Shown here piece by piece: positions 27,794 to 36,209 of a DNA stretch of 64,000 bases (positions are counted from its first letter, which is position 1; each line of letters begins with the position of its first letter). The translations under genes and the position numbers were made by a program. Source of the DNA: Chitinophaga niabensis (lineage in GTDB: Bacteria; Bacteroidota; Bacteroidia; Chitinophagales; Chitinophagaceae). The stretch lies in contig NZ_CP154260.1 in the NCBI RefSeq assembly GCF_039545795.1, positions 5,709,001 to 5,773,000 of the forward strand, in the 5' to 3' direction. Below the pieces are notes generated by a model that saw only the letters and a program-made list of their open reading frames with translations, had not been told where the DNA came from and searched no databases.

Positions 27794-28981
27794 TTAAAAC
27801 CGGGGCGCAGCAGCCCTTTTATGTTTTTCCAATTTATCCAGTAGTTTTTTAAACCAGTATCTGCATTTTTCAATGGTAGCCACATCTATTCTATCGTATT
27901 TGACTTTAAAACCAGGAGGGTTAATCGAATCCGGATCCTTTGTATTAAGGAACTTCGTTATAAACTCCATCACATCCTTTAAGGAAGTATTAGTGATAAT
28001 CCCAGCATCAATATATAAACGTACCATCAACGCTAGTTCAGCCTCTGAAAGTGAAGTATTTAATTTAATCACCATCCTTGAGGAATCTATTATCATGCTA
28101 TCCTTCTCATCAGTTTCTTTCTGTAAAGAAGAAGTGGTAATCTGGTTTAAACGATCATCCTTATTGCTCCCGCCTAAAAAATCTATCTTCCATATATTGA
28201 AATAACTATAAAATATATGACTGATATTTATACTCTTTCGTGCTCCCAATGCGTCAATAAGCCTGGATTGAATCTTGTCTGCAAAAAAATAATCTTTGCA
28301 ATAGAGATACTCATAGAAATCCTTCACGGGAGCAGGAAATTTCCTGAAATCGCTGGATGACATTAACGCATTAAACGAATTTAAATGTAATACGGCTTTA
28401 CTAACTAAAGACATTTCCGACAAAGCACTACTATTATACGATAAGGAGAAGTAAAGTGGTTTTTCGTTCAGCGCATCTTTTCCCTGGGAAATCCTTTTCA
28501 GATCATAGATAAATATTGCTAATAGAAACTCCTTCCAGTTGTTCCCGCAATCCAGCACCATATTCTTTTCTTCACACATTCGCCTCCAGAACTTTAATGA
28601 ATTTAATGTGAACAAATAATTGGTATAGTAATCCTGCCTGTAAAGTTTTAGTATATCCCGTATGGCCGCATTTTCAGCAGGCAACATCTCCTCAAATAAA
28701 AAGGTATGTGCAATAATTTTATGAAATGTTTCAAACTTATCAATGACATGTTTCCCTTTCTCCGAAGGTTGCACAAATCCATTATAGAACTGAAGCAGTT
28801 GGTTCTCCAGTAGCTTGCTAACGACATTACCTATCACCAATTCCTCTATACCCATCTCAACACTCAGTTCTGCACATGTCGCCAGCCCCAATTTTTCAAC
28901 CCAGGTAAGAACAGCTATGCTATTCTCATCCAAAACACTGTGAGGATAATCATTTAAGTTAAATTGCATCTTATTCTTCAT
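27794..28981 (-). CDS. Winged-helix protein with RteC-like C-terminus
   Basis: The 395 residues begin with a winged-helix-like domain at about 18-85 (AVLTWVEKLGLATCAELSVEM, VIGNVVSKLLENQLLQ, basic wing). A long helical middle follows. The C-terminal segment (about 310-385: LSEAELALMVRLYIDAGII...DVMEFITKFLNTKDPDSI) resembles the end of RteC-type proteins of Bacteroides mobile elements. There is no signal peptide or membrane helix. It starts 2 bp after the Rossmannoid gene, so the two are tightly coupled, and lies 63 bp before the beta-solenoid gene. It is probably a regulator or adaptor of that set; this is inference. Confidence 0.45.
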   Translation of the reverse strand: MKNKMQFNLNDYPHSVLDENSIAVLTWVEKLGLATCAELSVEMGIEELVIGNVVSKLLENQLLQFYNGFVQPSEKGKHVIDKFETFHKIIAHTFLFEEMLPAENAAIRDILKLYRQDYYTNYLFTLNSLKFWRRMCEEKNMVLDCGNNWKEFLLAIFIYDLKRISQGKDALNEKPLYFSLSYNSSALSEMSLVSKAVLHLNSFNALMSSSDFRKFPAPVKDFYEYLYCKDYFFADKIQSRLIDALGARKSINISHIFYSYFNIWKIDFLGGSNKDDRLNQITTSSLQKETDEKDSMIIDSSRMVIKLNTSLSEAELALMVRLYIDAGIITNTSLKDVMEFITKFLNTKDPDSINPPGFKVKYDRIDVATIEKCRYWFKKLLDKLEKHKRAAAPRF

Positions 28982-28983
28982 AG

Positions 28984-29541
28984 CTATATTCTTTCATTTA
29001 AGAATTTAATTTCACCGATCCTTTTGACAGTCTCATATACTGTTGCTTCAACTATACCAAATTCACCTTCGCCCTTATAGGTAATGGCACTACCATAGGT
29101 ACGCTGGGTTGAGCTTTCCAGCAGATTCTGAAAATCCCGGCCATAGTCGATTGTTGCGTCAAGGAAGATGATCATTTTTTTATTCAGCCTATTGTCGCTC
29201 ATAAAATTATTGATCGCTATAATTGAAGCATATGTATTTGGCAGGGAAACGATCAGATCAAAAAGCTCTCCGTGCATTAGTTGCTGCGATCCTGCATCAC
29301 CGGAGCTTTCTGCGTCCACCAATTCTTCACTAAACCTGGCGAGATGCCCCCTTTGCGTTAACACAGTTCTTATTTTTATCCGTAAGGAGGAAATGGCATC
29401 GATGGTTGAGGCAGAAGGCCCCCAGATCAATACTGAAACCGGGATGTCATTCACTATAGCCTCTTCTATTTTAGCCCTGTATCTTATCTCCTGGAGCATA
29501 TTTAACTCCTCAGTGCGTCTTGATTTTTTTGGTGTATCCAT
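28984..29541 (-). CDS. TIR/deoxyribosyltransferase-like Rossmannoid protein
   Basis: The 185-residue protein has a basic N-terminus, then an alternating strand/helix pattern: VSVLIWGPS (about 35-43), IRTVLTQRGHLARFSEELVDAESS, ELFDLIVSLPNTYASIIAINNF and KKMIIFLDATID. The order of strand 1 with GPS, a GH.A.F.EE step and a final IIFLD strand is shared by TIR and nucleoside 2-deoxyribosyltransferase-like folds. These often act as NAD-cleaving effectors or nucleotide-processing enzymes. The likely catalytic residue is one of the Glu in SEELVDAE. It is first in a tight unit with 27794-28981. Confidence in the fold is moderate and in activity low. Confidence 0.45.
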   Translation of the reverse strand: MDTPKKSRRTEELNMLQEIRYRAKIEEAIVNDIPVSVLIWGPSASTIDAISSLRIKIRTVLTQRGHLARFSEELVDAESSGDAGSQQLMHGELFDLIVSLPNTYASIIAINNFMSDNRLNKKMIIFLDATIDYGRDFQNLLESSTQRTYGSAITYKGEGEFGIVEATVYETVKRIGEIKFLNERI

Positions 29542-29848
29542 AATTCAGAATATGATTTGTATCTCCTGATAATGCTTATATGATTAAATTATTTGCATAA
29601 CGGGTGAAGAACAATCCATTTGAGAAAATATGCCGCAGATGAAGAATTATTTAGGTTAACAATTGATTTATAATTTAAGCATGAGCAGTCCGTTCCTGAA
29701 TAAAGAGGGGCCTGATACATCCACTGTAAATTCATGTTTCCTCGTGTTTCCGTATTGAGAAGAACGTAATATGAATTAACAATTGATTTGCAATATTTTT
29801 TTTGACAGGTGTCCTTACTATATTAGGCTTGATAAGATTGTAAAATCC
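29542..29848. promoter_or_regulatory. Intergenic region with 120-bp-spaced direct repeats
   Basis: No gene lies in these 307 bp. TTAACAATTGATTT occurs twice, at 29656-29669 and 29776-29789. Both copies sit between the second beta-solenoid gene and the Rossmannoid gene start (minus strand), so they could be binding sites upstream of the latter. Confidence 0.3.
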
Positions 29849-32248
29849 TCATTTCTTCCCATGCCGCCTGAAAGCAGCAATAAACTGATAAATACAATAA
29901 CCAGTAGCCACACGTCCAAAAAAATCCAGGAACTTCGCCCATCCATTTAAAACTTCTTTCTCTACCATAAAATCGATCTTATGGGTAATATCCAGGAATG
30001 AAAAGAAGTTTCCTATAAAATCATCGATTCCGTCCAATGCAAAGGGTTTTTCAAAATTAATAGCAGTAAAGTATAAGGTATAGATTACAAGAAGTACTGA
30101 AAATGAAAAACATAGTGCCATACGCCAGCTTTCACCATGGTTATTGGAGATCTTATTGAGCCGGAAGTTGAACAGTTCAAAAGCCTCTTCGCTCCACCAT
30201 TTATCAGCTTTCTCATGATACTGCAACGACAACAAACGCTGCTGATTAGCCATGGCTTTAGCGTGGTACCAGGTGGCTTCCACAACATCACCCTGGTTCT
30301 CAAAAATCCGTTTCAGCTGGTTATATACAGATATCTTCTGCTCAAAATAAACTCTGTCTGGCAAACGCCCTAAAGGTGTTCCATTATATATGTCTATCCT
30401 TTCCTTGGGCAATTGTGTTCCGCTAAAAAACACCTTCAGCAATTTACTGTCTCTATACTCAAAATTAAACTTAGTCAGATCACTGCCGGTAATTTCCGTT
30501 TCACCTAAAGAACAGTTAACAATTCTGAAAAGAGGTTTGATATGATCTTTCAATGAGGGGTCATTACTAAGTGCTTTAGTTTGCGTGTTGTATATTTCTT
30601 CTTGCCGCTGCAATAATTTCCCCTTGGCAATATAAATATCCCATATGATCTTACTATCATTTCTATTGGGTATATGCTTTTCAATATGGGATCTAACCTG
30701 TGGCTGCCAAATAAAAACATTCTGTGCTATCCCAATATTCCGAAAAATAAGCTGCCCCTGTACTATCAATCCTTGTAATCGGATAATATAAATTTGAGTA
30801 TTAATAATTGAAACTACTGCATCCTTTAACAAGGACGTGCTAATCAGTTGAAAACAATTAATAGTACAACTGTTTATGTATAATTCAACCTTTGCACCAG
30901 CTTCCCAACTCAGACGGTCAATGTTACAACGAAACAGATGCATAAAAGATACATCGGCATTCCGGAAAAAAAAGCTGCAGCAATTGTCGTCAATTCTAAT
31001 CCTATTGACTTTCCCCTGATCGATCAGAATATTTCCGCATTGGGCGTCATGAGAGATATAAAGGTCTTGCACATGGCTACCTGAAAAAATCATAATATAT
31101 TCAGCCAAGCTATTATCAAAAACATCGATACGCTTACTTATACCATTACTTATGAGCCTTATTAACTGGCAATAACTATTCTGATAAATACCTATGGACA
31201 TTGCAGTACTGTCGTCCTCCAGCATAATAGCCCCGCTTCCGCTGCCATTCTCCACCCGAATATCCCCTCCCTGACTATTATTACTTATTCTTATATCTCC
31301 GCATTTACTGTTCTCAGAAACTAAAATATCCTCCACCCGGCTTTTGTCAAAAATCCAGATATTCCCGGCCTCACTATTACTTCTAATTTTAATCGTTTCA
31401 CAACTGCTATTATGGCTCACATTAATACTCCCACATTGGCTTTCTCCTTCTGTTAAAATGGATTTTATCCGGCCATTCATAACGCTTATATCTCCACATC
31501 GGCTCTTTCCATAGATGCTAACATTTCCACATTGGCCACTGCTATCCACCTTGATATTTTTAACCTTACAGTTAGCAGTAATCATCAAATCTTCAACCCG
31601 TCCTTCATTAAAAACCTCCAGATACCCAAATTCACAATTCTGTTCAACCGAAATAACGCCACATTTACTCTTATTATCGAACTTCATCAACGCACATTGG
31701 CTGGAGGCAATATGAATGCTGCCGTACTCGCTCTCATGATCAGCCCCAATATTACTCACCAGGCAATTTTCTCTTATTAGGAGGCCTTTACTTTTACTGC
31801 TTCTATTTATATGTAAGTATTCACACTGGCTACCTTGCTCAGCCCTCAGGTATCCAACCTGGCTCTGATCATCAACCACCATACCACAATTCACAAGCGT
31901 ACGAATAAATATCCAGTCATCTGTAATACATCTAGTCAGAAAAATACCAGGAAGGATACAATCAGTGAAAATAAATGCAGGCTTATAATGAATTCCTTTC
32001 AATTCATTCAGGAATAAAGCAGTTTCGTTCTGGGATACACAATGCGTTTCCTGTAATATTAGGTAGTATTGCTCGTCCTTTAGCTGAAGATGATTAAACA
32101 CTCCGTCCTCTTTTGGTTCTTTTCCAGTTTTACCATAACACCACTCAGACGGATTAAAAGCAACCCCTTTTGCAATTTCCGAAAATATTTCAACCGCTAT
32201 TTCATGTTTAGTTTCGGGCATCGCCGGTGCCAGAATTGATTCCTCCAT
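29849..32248 (-). CDS. 11-residue-repeat beta-solenoid membrane protein, paralog 2
   Basis: The 799 residues follow the same order as paralog 1. The N-terminal domain (1-129) shares EWCYGK/DWFYRK and FIF.(D/N)CILPGI blocks. About 25 eleven-residue repeats follow (about 130-407, e.g. QCGSINVSHNS, KCGDIRISNNS, QCGNILIDQGK), then a pentapeptide-like stretch (SLGETEITGSDLTKFNF), the VYNQLKRIFENQGDVVEATWYHAKAMANQ helix and two C-terminal hydrophobic segments. The N- and C-terminal domains are much closer to paralog 1 than the repeats are, which fits diversification of the solenoid surface after duplication. The gene is intact. Confidence 0.7.
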   Translation of the reverse strand: MEESILAPAMPETKHEIAVEIFSEIAKGVAFNPSEWCYGKTGKEPKEDGVFNHLQLKDEQYYLILQETHCVSQNETALFLNELKGIHYKPAFIFTDCILPGIFLTRCITDDWIFIRTLVNCGMVVDDQSQVGYLRAEQGSQCEYLHINRSSKSKGLLIRENCLVSNIGADHESEYGSIHIASSQCALMKFDNKSKCGVISVEQNCEFGYLEVFNEGRVEDLMITANCKVKNIKVDSSGQCGNVSIYGKSRCGDISVMNGRIKSILTEGESQCGSINVSHNSSCETIKIRSNSEAGNIWIFDKSRVEDILVSENSKCGDIRISNNSQGGDIRVENGSGSGAIMLEDDSTAMSIGIYQNSYCQLIRLISNGISKRIDVFDNSLAEYIMIFSGSHVQDLYISHDAQCGNILIDQGKVNRIRIDDNCCSFFFRNADVSFMHLFRCNIDRLSWEAGAKVELYINSCTINCFQLISTSLLKDAVVSIINTQIYIIRLQGLIVQGQLIFRNIGIAQNVFIWQPQVRSHIEKHIPNRNDSKIIWDIYIAKGKLLQRQEEIYNTQTKALSNDPSLKDHIKPLFRIVNCSLGETEITGSDLTKFNFEYRDSKLLKVFFSGTQLPKERIDIYNGTPLGRLPDRVYFEQKISVYNQLKRIFENQGDVVEATWYHAKAMANQQRLLSLQYHEKADKWWSEEAFELFNFRLNKISNNHGESWRMALCFSFSVLLVIYTLYFTAINFEKPFALDGIDDFIGNFFSFLDITHKIDFMVEKEVLNGWAKFLDFFGRVATGYCIYQFIAAFRRHGKK
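31028..31861 (-). repeat. Tandem 33-bp coding repeats of paralog 2
   Basis: This is the DNA of about residues 130-407 of the paralog-2 protein, again with an 11-residue period. A few units are 10 residues long (for example RCGDISVMNG), unlike the unbroken phase in paralog 1. Boundaries are approximate. Confidence 0.7.
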
Positions 32249-32353
32249 TAAACTAATTTTAACTTTTCAGTTCTTCCCATCAATCTTAAGGGTCCTCAAG
32301 GTACCCGGGATCTGGAAGCAGCTGATAAATACGGAATGGTTTCTAAGCCTCGT

Positions 32354-32674
32354 TTATAATTTCTCAAAGATGTTCTTTACATCAATCGCACTCCAGCTGT
32401 TATCAAAAGAATGAAGCACTACACCATCTATAGATCCATCCAACAGGTCTATTGTTTCCGTATACTGATTATAGGATAATACATACCTGCGGTCCTTCAC
32501 ATAGAACCATAACTTGTTACCAGCTCCGCGGCTTTTCTCTCCGCGGACTTTGATGTCTTCCGTGCCACGCCAAACAATGGCACCTGCAATAGTTAGGGCT
32601 ACTTCATTTACATTTTTCGCATGATGGTTGGCTCTGTTCATAACGCCATTCAGGTATTCATTGAGCGCATTCAT
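32354..32674 (-). CDS. Conserved small protein of unknown function
   Basis: This 106-residue cytosolic protein starts MNALNEYLNGVMNRANHHAKNVNEV. A helix is followed by strands (LWFYVKDRRYVLSYN, TIDLLDGS, VVLHSFDNS). I recognise the N-terminal pattern as a widespread family seen beside conflict-type genes and in cassettes, without known function. ATG 32674 was chosen; six further in-frame codons upstream are possible. It lies 105 bp upstream of the paralog-2 beta-solenoid gene on the same strand and may be co-transcribed. Confidence 0.55.
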   Translation of the reverse strand: MNALNEYLNGVMNRANHHAKNVNEVALTIAGAIVWRGTEDIKVRGEKSRGAGNKLWFYVKDRRYVLSYNQYTETIDLLDGSIDGVVLHSFDNSWSAIDVKNIFEKL

Positions 32675-33092
32675 AGATTGGATTAAGATCATTTGGGTTG
32701 TAAGTTTTTAATCCCTATTTCAAAGGGATCGGGTGGTTGAATGTTATACTGTAGCTATAGCGGGTACATGTTAGCAGGTAAGCTGACTGGCAAAGGCGTA
32801 TCCATAGGAACATAGAGTACTAGTAACGGGATAGCTTTCTCAACAAGAAGATTCAAATAATACATTAACAAAATAAGCATGTAATGATGTCATTGCTTTG
32901 AATAGTTAAGTTTCCCGGAGATCAGGAAACGGATGATTTGGTTGGTATTCATCATAAATAGTGATCGCTATTTATACTGCTACTTTCTTAAGACGGCATA
33001 AATTGTAGCATAGGGTGAAGATTTTCATGGGAAATATTACTGCATTAACATCTGATTAAGAAAAGAGGCCTTACAATGCACTCTTTTCCTTA
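32675..33092. other. Intergenic region, no gene seen
   Basis: These 418 bp separate the ATPase gene's 3' end from the small gene at 32354. A weak stem GAAAAGAG (33060-33067) / CTCTTTTC (33081-33088) lies just past the ATPase stop and could terminate it on the minus strand. Nothing else is recognisable. Confidence 0.35.
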
Positions 33093-35267
33093 TCAATTCT
33101 TATGAACTTTTCTCATCATATTATAGTGTTCCTCTTGCTTCATCTTAACAAAGATCAGGTGGAAAACGCGCAAATACTTTTCAATACTTTCCGGCTCCGT
33201 ATACACTACCAGATCATCGTTAATAAAGTGAGAGCCATCATTTATCCATGAAATAAGTGATTTGCAGATTATCTGTTCTTCTCCTTCAAACTCTTTAATA
33301 ACGTCTTCGTATTTAAGACCGCCAAGGATATTGAAGTAATATTCCAGGATTCGCCGGAGGGTATTAAATATGGTAACCCTGTTTACATTCCCGAGATCAT
33401 CCAGCTCTCTCCACAGTAATTCATAAGTTGTCTGAATAGGATTACTTTCATGCGAGATAATCCTGGTCTGATTATTTAGTTTTTGCACTAGCCAGTATTT
33501 CTCTTCGCTCAATTTCTTATCTCTGCTCCCCTTAAAAGTAACCTCTTTAAAAAAATATACATTATGCGTCAATATGAAGCATTGCTTTATTCCATCAATG
33601 CCTTCAGAAGCATACCTGATAATACTCTTAATCAGGTTACTTACAACAAACAAAATACTGCTGTCCAGACTGGAGACAGGATCATCTATCACTACAACTT
33701 TCTCTTTCGTTGATCCCGAACTGTCTGTACTACCTTTCAATAACTGATAGAAATAAAGGAATGTTATAAATGTGTATTCTCCCTCACTTAACGTATCCTT
33801 TGCTTCAGAGCCGTCCTCCCTGATTATCCTGTAATAGCCCTTTACATCAGCTTCTGCAAGCCTGAAGTTCGTAAAACCAAATAATGACAATATTTTGTTT
33901 ATTTCATTTACAGTATGTGAAATGCTGGTAACCTGTTTTTCCTTTTCTGTGATCTCCGTTTCGAAGGCTTTCTTAGTAATTAACCTGTCCCTGATCCCGG
34001 TAGATATTTTCTCCTGAGCTTTTACATTATTGGCTTTTGCATCTCTGTACTGCGTCAGATCCACTTCCAGCTCAGCAACAATAAATCTCCAGATCTCTGC
34101 TTTTAGGGTATTTTTCTCCGTACCAATATTTTTCACCATCGAATTATTGGTTTCGATGGATTGAATATGTCCGTTTATAAGTACATGTATGTCTTTCAGA
34201 ACATCTTCCAGCGAACCAAGTTTCACCGGGTTACTTGGGCTCTTGATCTTGCTGTCTATAATACTAACATTGTGTCTATATTGCTCTTCCAGCAGTCTGA
34301 TCTTTTCACGAAGATCCCCAAAATCAATTATTCCGATTTCCCTCCCGGCAATTTCCTTCACAAACGATATCAAACCATCCACGTACGATATATAGGCACC
34401 TTTGAACTGGTTTAGTTCTTTTATCTTTCTATTATATGTTTCATCGAAAAAAGACTCTATTTCCACCTGCAGCTGAGAACTTATATACTGCTGGCAAAAC
34501 GGACATTTGCCCTCTGACTTCTCCATATATCCAACCCCTTCCTTCACCCAATCACTATTATTCAGCTGCTTAATCAATCTCCCGATTTCAACATCTTCCT
34601 TCCCGATTATCTTGGCGGAAAGGATTTCAGCATTCTCCAATGCGCTGTACCTGGAATAATCAAATGGCCTAATAGGGGTATACTCCTGCAAAGATGTACT
34701 ATATACCCTTTTACATTTATCCTTTATGCGTTCTTCATCTAACAGCTTCGTGGTATTGGAGACCTCCGCCAGACATTTATCAAAAAATGCCCTGGTACTT
34801 CCCATGAAACCCTTGTAAGCTTCTTTAAAAAACTCTTCATACTTCACTTTAACAGCCCAGGCTTTTTCCGCAGTTTCTTTGTCTTTGGCAGTCATTTCAT
34901 CCTTCTTGCTCTCAAGAGTAGCGCTTAGTCCAAGAATACCCGTATTTAGCACTTCTATCTCTGTCCTTTTGTCGTCAATGAATTTTCGAGCTTCGGTGGC
35001 ATCCTTTCCAAGGGTAAAAATCCCCTTTAAGGTAGTACCCTGGCCAAAATTCGCTTTAACAAAATCCCTGTTGTAGACCAGTGTTTCAAGAGGAGATGCT
35101 TTCCACTGTAGACCACAATCCCTGTAGGAAGCAGCATCTGCTATCACCTTAGACAGGGATGTTTTCCCGCTTCCATTATTACCGTAAAAATAATTAATCG
35201 GAGCTGGACTAATTTCAATCCGATTGGCATAACTCGCCGTTTTATGTATGGTTAGCTTTGTTATCAT
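33093..35267 (-). CDS. RloC/PrrC-like AAA_13 ATPase, candidate anticodon nuclease
   Basis: The 724-residue protein has an ABC/SMC-type ATPase split by coiled coil. Walker A is GNNGSGKTS (29-37), a zinc-hook-like CPFC is at 255-258, the signature motif LSEGE at 493-497, Walker B VVVIDDP with D-loop SSLD at 524-535, and a switch histidine LTHN at 566-569. After the ATPase head, Arg638, Glu642 (LRRILE) and His680 (NDGSH) match in order the Arg-Glu-His triad of PrrC/RloC anticodon nucleases, with the same R-x3-E spacing. I infer a tRNA-cleaving abortive-infection protein. ATG 35267 (MITKLTI) is preferred to the upstream 10-codon extension. It stands alone, without restriction genes beside it. Confidence 0.65.
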   Translation of the reverse strand: MITKLTIHKTASYANRIEISPAPINYFYGNNGSGKTSLSKVIADAASYRDCGLQWKASPLETLVYNRDFVKANFGQGTTLKGIFTLGKDATEARKFIDDKRTEIEVLNTGILGLSATLESKKDEMTAKDKETAEKAWAVKVKYEEFFKEAYKGFMGSTRAFFDKCLAEVSNTTKLLDEERIKDKCKRVYSTSLQEYTPIRPFDYSRYSALENAEILSAKIIGKEDVEIGRLIKQLNNSDWVKEGVGYMEKSEGKCPFCQQYISSQLQVEIESFFDETYNRKIKELNQFKGAYISYVDGLISFVKEIAGREIGIIDFGDLREKIRLLEEQYRHNVSIIDSKIKSPSNPVKLGSLEDVLKDIHVLINGHIQSIETNNSMVKNIGTEKNTLKAEIWRFIVAELEVDLTQYRDAKANNVKAQEKISTGIRDRLITKKAFETEITEKEKQVTSISHTVNEINKILSLFGFTNFRLAEADVKGYYRIIREDGSEAKDTLSEGEYTFITFLYFYQLLKGSTDSSGSTKEKVVVIDDPVSSLDSSILFVVSNLIKSIIRYASEGIDGIKQCFILTHNVYFFKEVTFKGSRDKKLSEEKYWLVQKLNNQTRIISHESNPIQTTYELLWRELDDLGNVNRVTIFNTLRRILEYYFNILGGLKYEDVIKEFEGEEQIICKSLISWINDGSHFINDDLVVYTEPESIEKYLRVFHLIFVKMKQEEHYNMMRKVHKN

Positions 35268-35723
35268 AATTTCAAATATTCCGGCCAATAGCCTCACCTA
35301 AACAAGAGTAGGTTAAAGGAAAAAAGGGTGAATAAAAAATAGTTATCCTAACTATGCAATCGATTTCTAAACATTTCATTAACTTATGCTGCCTTCTGTG
35401 AAATCATTCATCTTCACCGACCAATCCACATTTAACAATTTAAATCCGCTACTGCGGCCACATTTCATTGCTATCTTCGCATTTTGCAGAAGACACAGCT
35501 TAAGACAATATCTACGATGACCCTTATCGTTAAAAAGACCTAATTAGAAACGAGGAAAGTCTAATTACTACATTATGCAATTTTTACATGTTATTCCATT
35601 AGTTGTAAATCATTGACTGGTACTAACTATTAACGGCATAGCTATAGACACAATCCCTCCTTTACCAAGGAGACGGCAACCCATAACCAGCAATTGACTA
35701 TTCACATCAAATTGAATGCGCCC
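35268..35723. other. Intergenic region with degraded leader of a sensor/AraC cassette
   Basis: No intact gene is present. Short blocks resembling the 10.56-10.79 kb leader recur in order (CTACTGCGGCCACATTTC, CACAGCTTAAGACA). At 35588 the 13-mer ATGTTATTCCATT equals the first 13 bases of both intact sensor-like genes but runs into a stop (M-L-F-H-stop). This looks like remnant sequence of the same cassette family. Confidence 0.4.
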
Positions 35724-35840
35724 ATGTTAATTTATCTGAGCCAGCAGATCTGTCCTGTTGCTATTCGATCCCATGTGCAGGAAGGATATGCCAAGATGCA
35801 CTATTCCATGTCTCATACGGCGGATATAGGATATCCATAA
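35724..35840 (+). pseudogene. Truncated copy of the sensor-like gene
   Basis: The 38-codon frame starts MLIYLSQQICPVAIRS and continues to EGYAKMHYS.MSHTAD before a TAA at 35838-35840. Aligned to the protein at 10884 (MLFHLSQQNFPDAIHT, EEYANLKLSDHTAD), the first 35 residues match with few gaps, and the other 120 residues are missing. It precedes an AraC-like remnant, as in the intact cassette. Confidence 0.65.
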
Positions 35841-35901
35841 ACCTTTACAAACCCAAAAGATCATATAACCCCATTGTTCATACTTTAACATTGTGCTGCC
35901 C

Positions 35902-36209
35902 ATGAACATGCTAATTGAAAATCCGGATCTACTGAATGTTTCTATTCTTCCAGGCGTAATACCGTCTATGAAGGAATATGAAATACCAGTTGCTTCCGCT
36001 ACTACTATAAAAGGAGATTTTGGAGTTATTCTTACACAACAGGTAACATTTGATCATTTCACTGTTCTTTATCATGTGCTGCAGATTAAACAGGATTTGA
36101 AATTTAGAGTGTTGGATGGTAATGCCGCATATATTCCTTTCCTCTTTGGGCTAAAAGGAACCATTAACCAAGAGCCATGTCTCTTTGAGGGGGAATGTAA
36201 ACTTTTCTC
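35902..36209 (+). pseudogene. AraC-like regulator truncated after its N-terminal third
   Basis: About 100 codons from ATG 35902 match the N-terminus of the AraC protein at 11393: LIENPDLLNV against VIENPESEQ, TTIKGDFG.ILTQQ against TTTKGNFGQILSQ, and FDHFTV. Similarity ends at about GECKLFS. The frame then runs 13 codons through antisense sequence of a Crp-like gene to a stop at 36250-36252. The helix-turn-helix region is absent. An exact breakpoint cannot be set by eye; I place it at 36205-36216. Confidence 0.65.

Noticed and set aside
35727..35909. 60-codon minus-strand frame
   Set aside because: It is antisense to the sensor-like remnant at 35724, which has clear homology on the plus strand.
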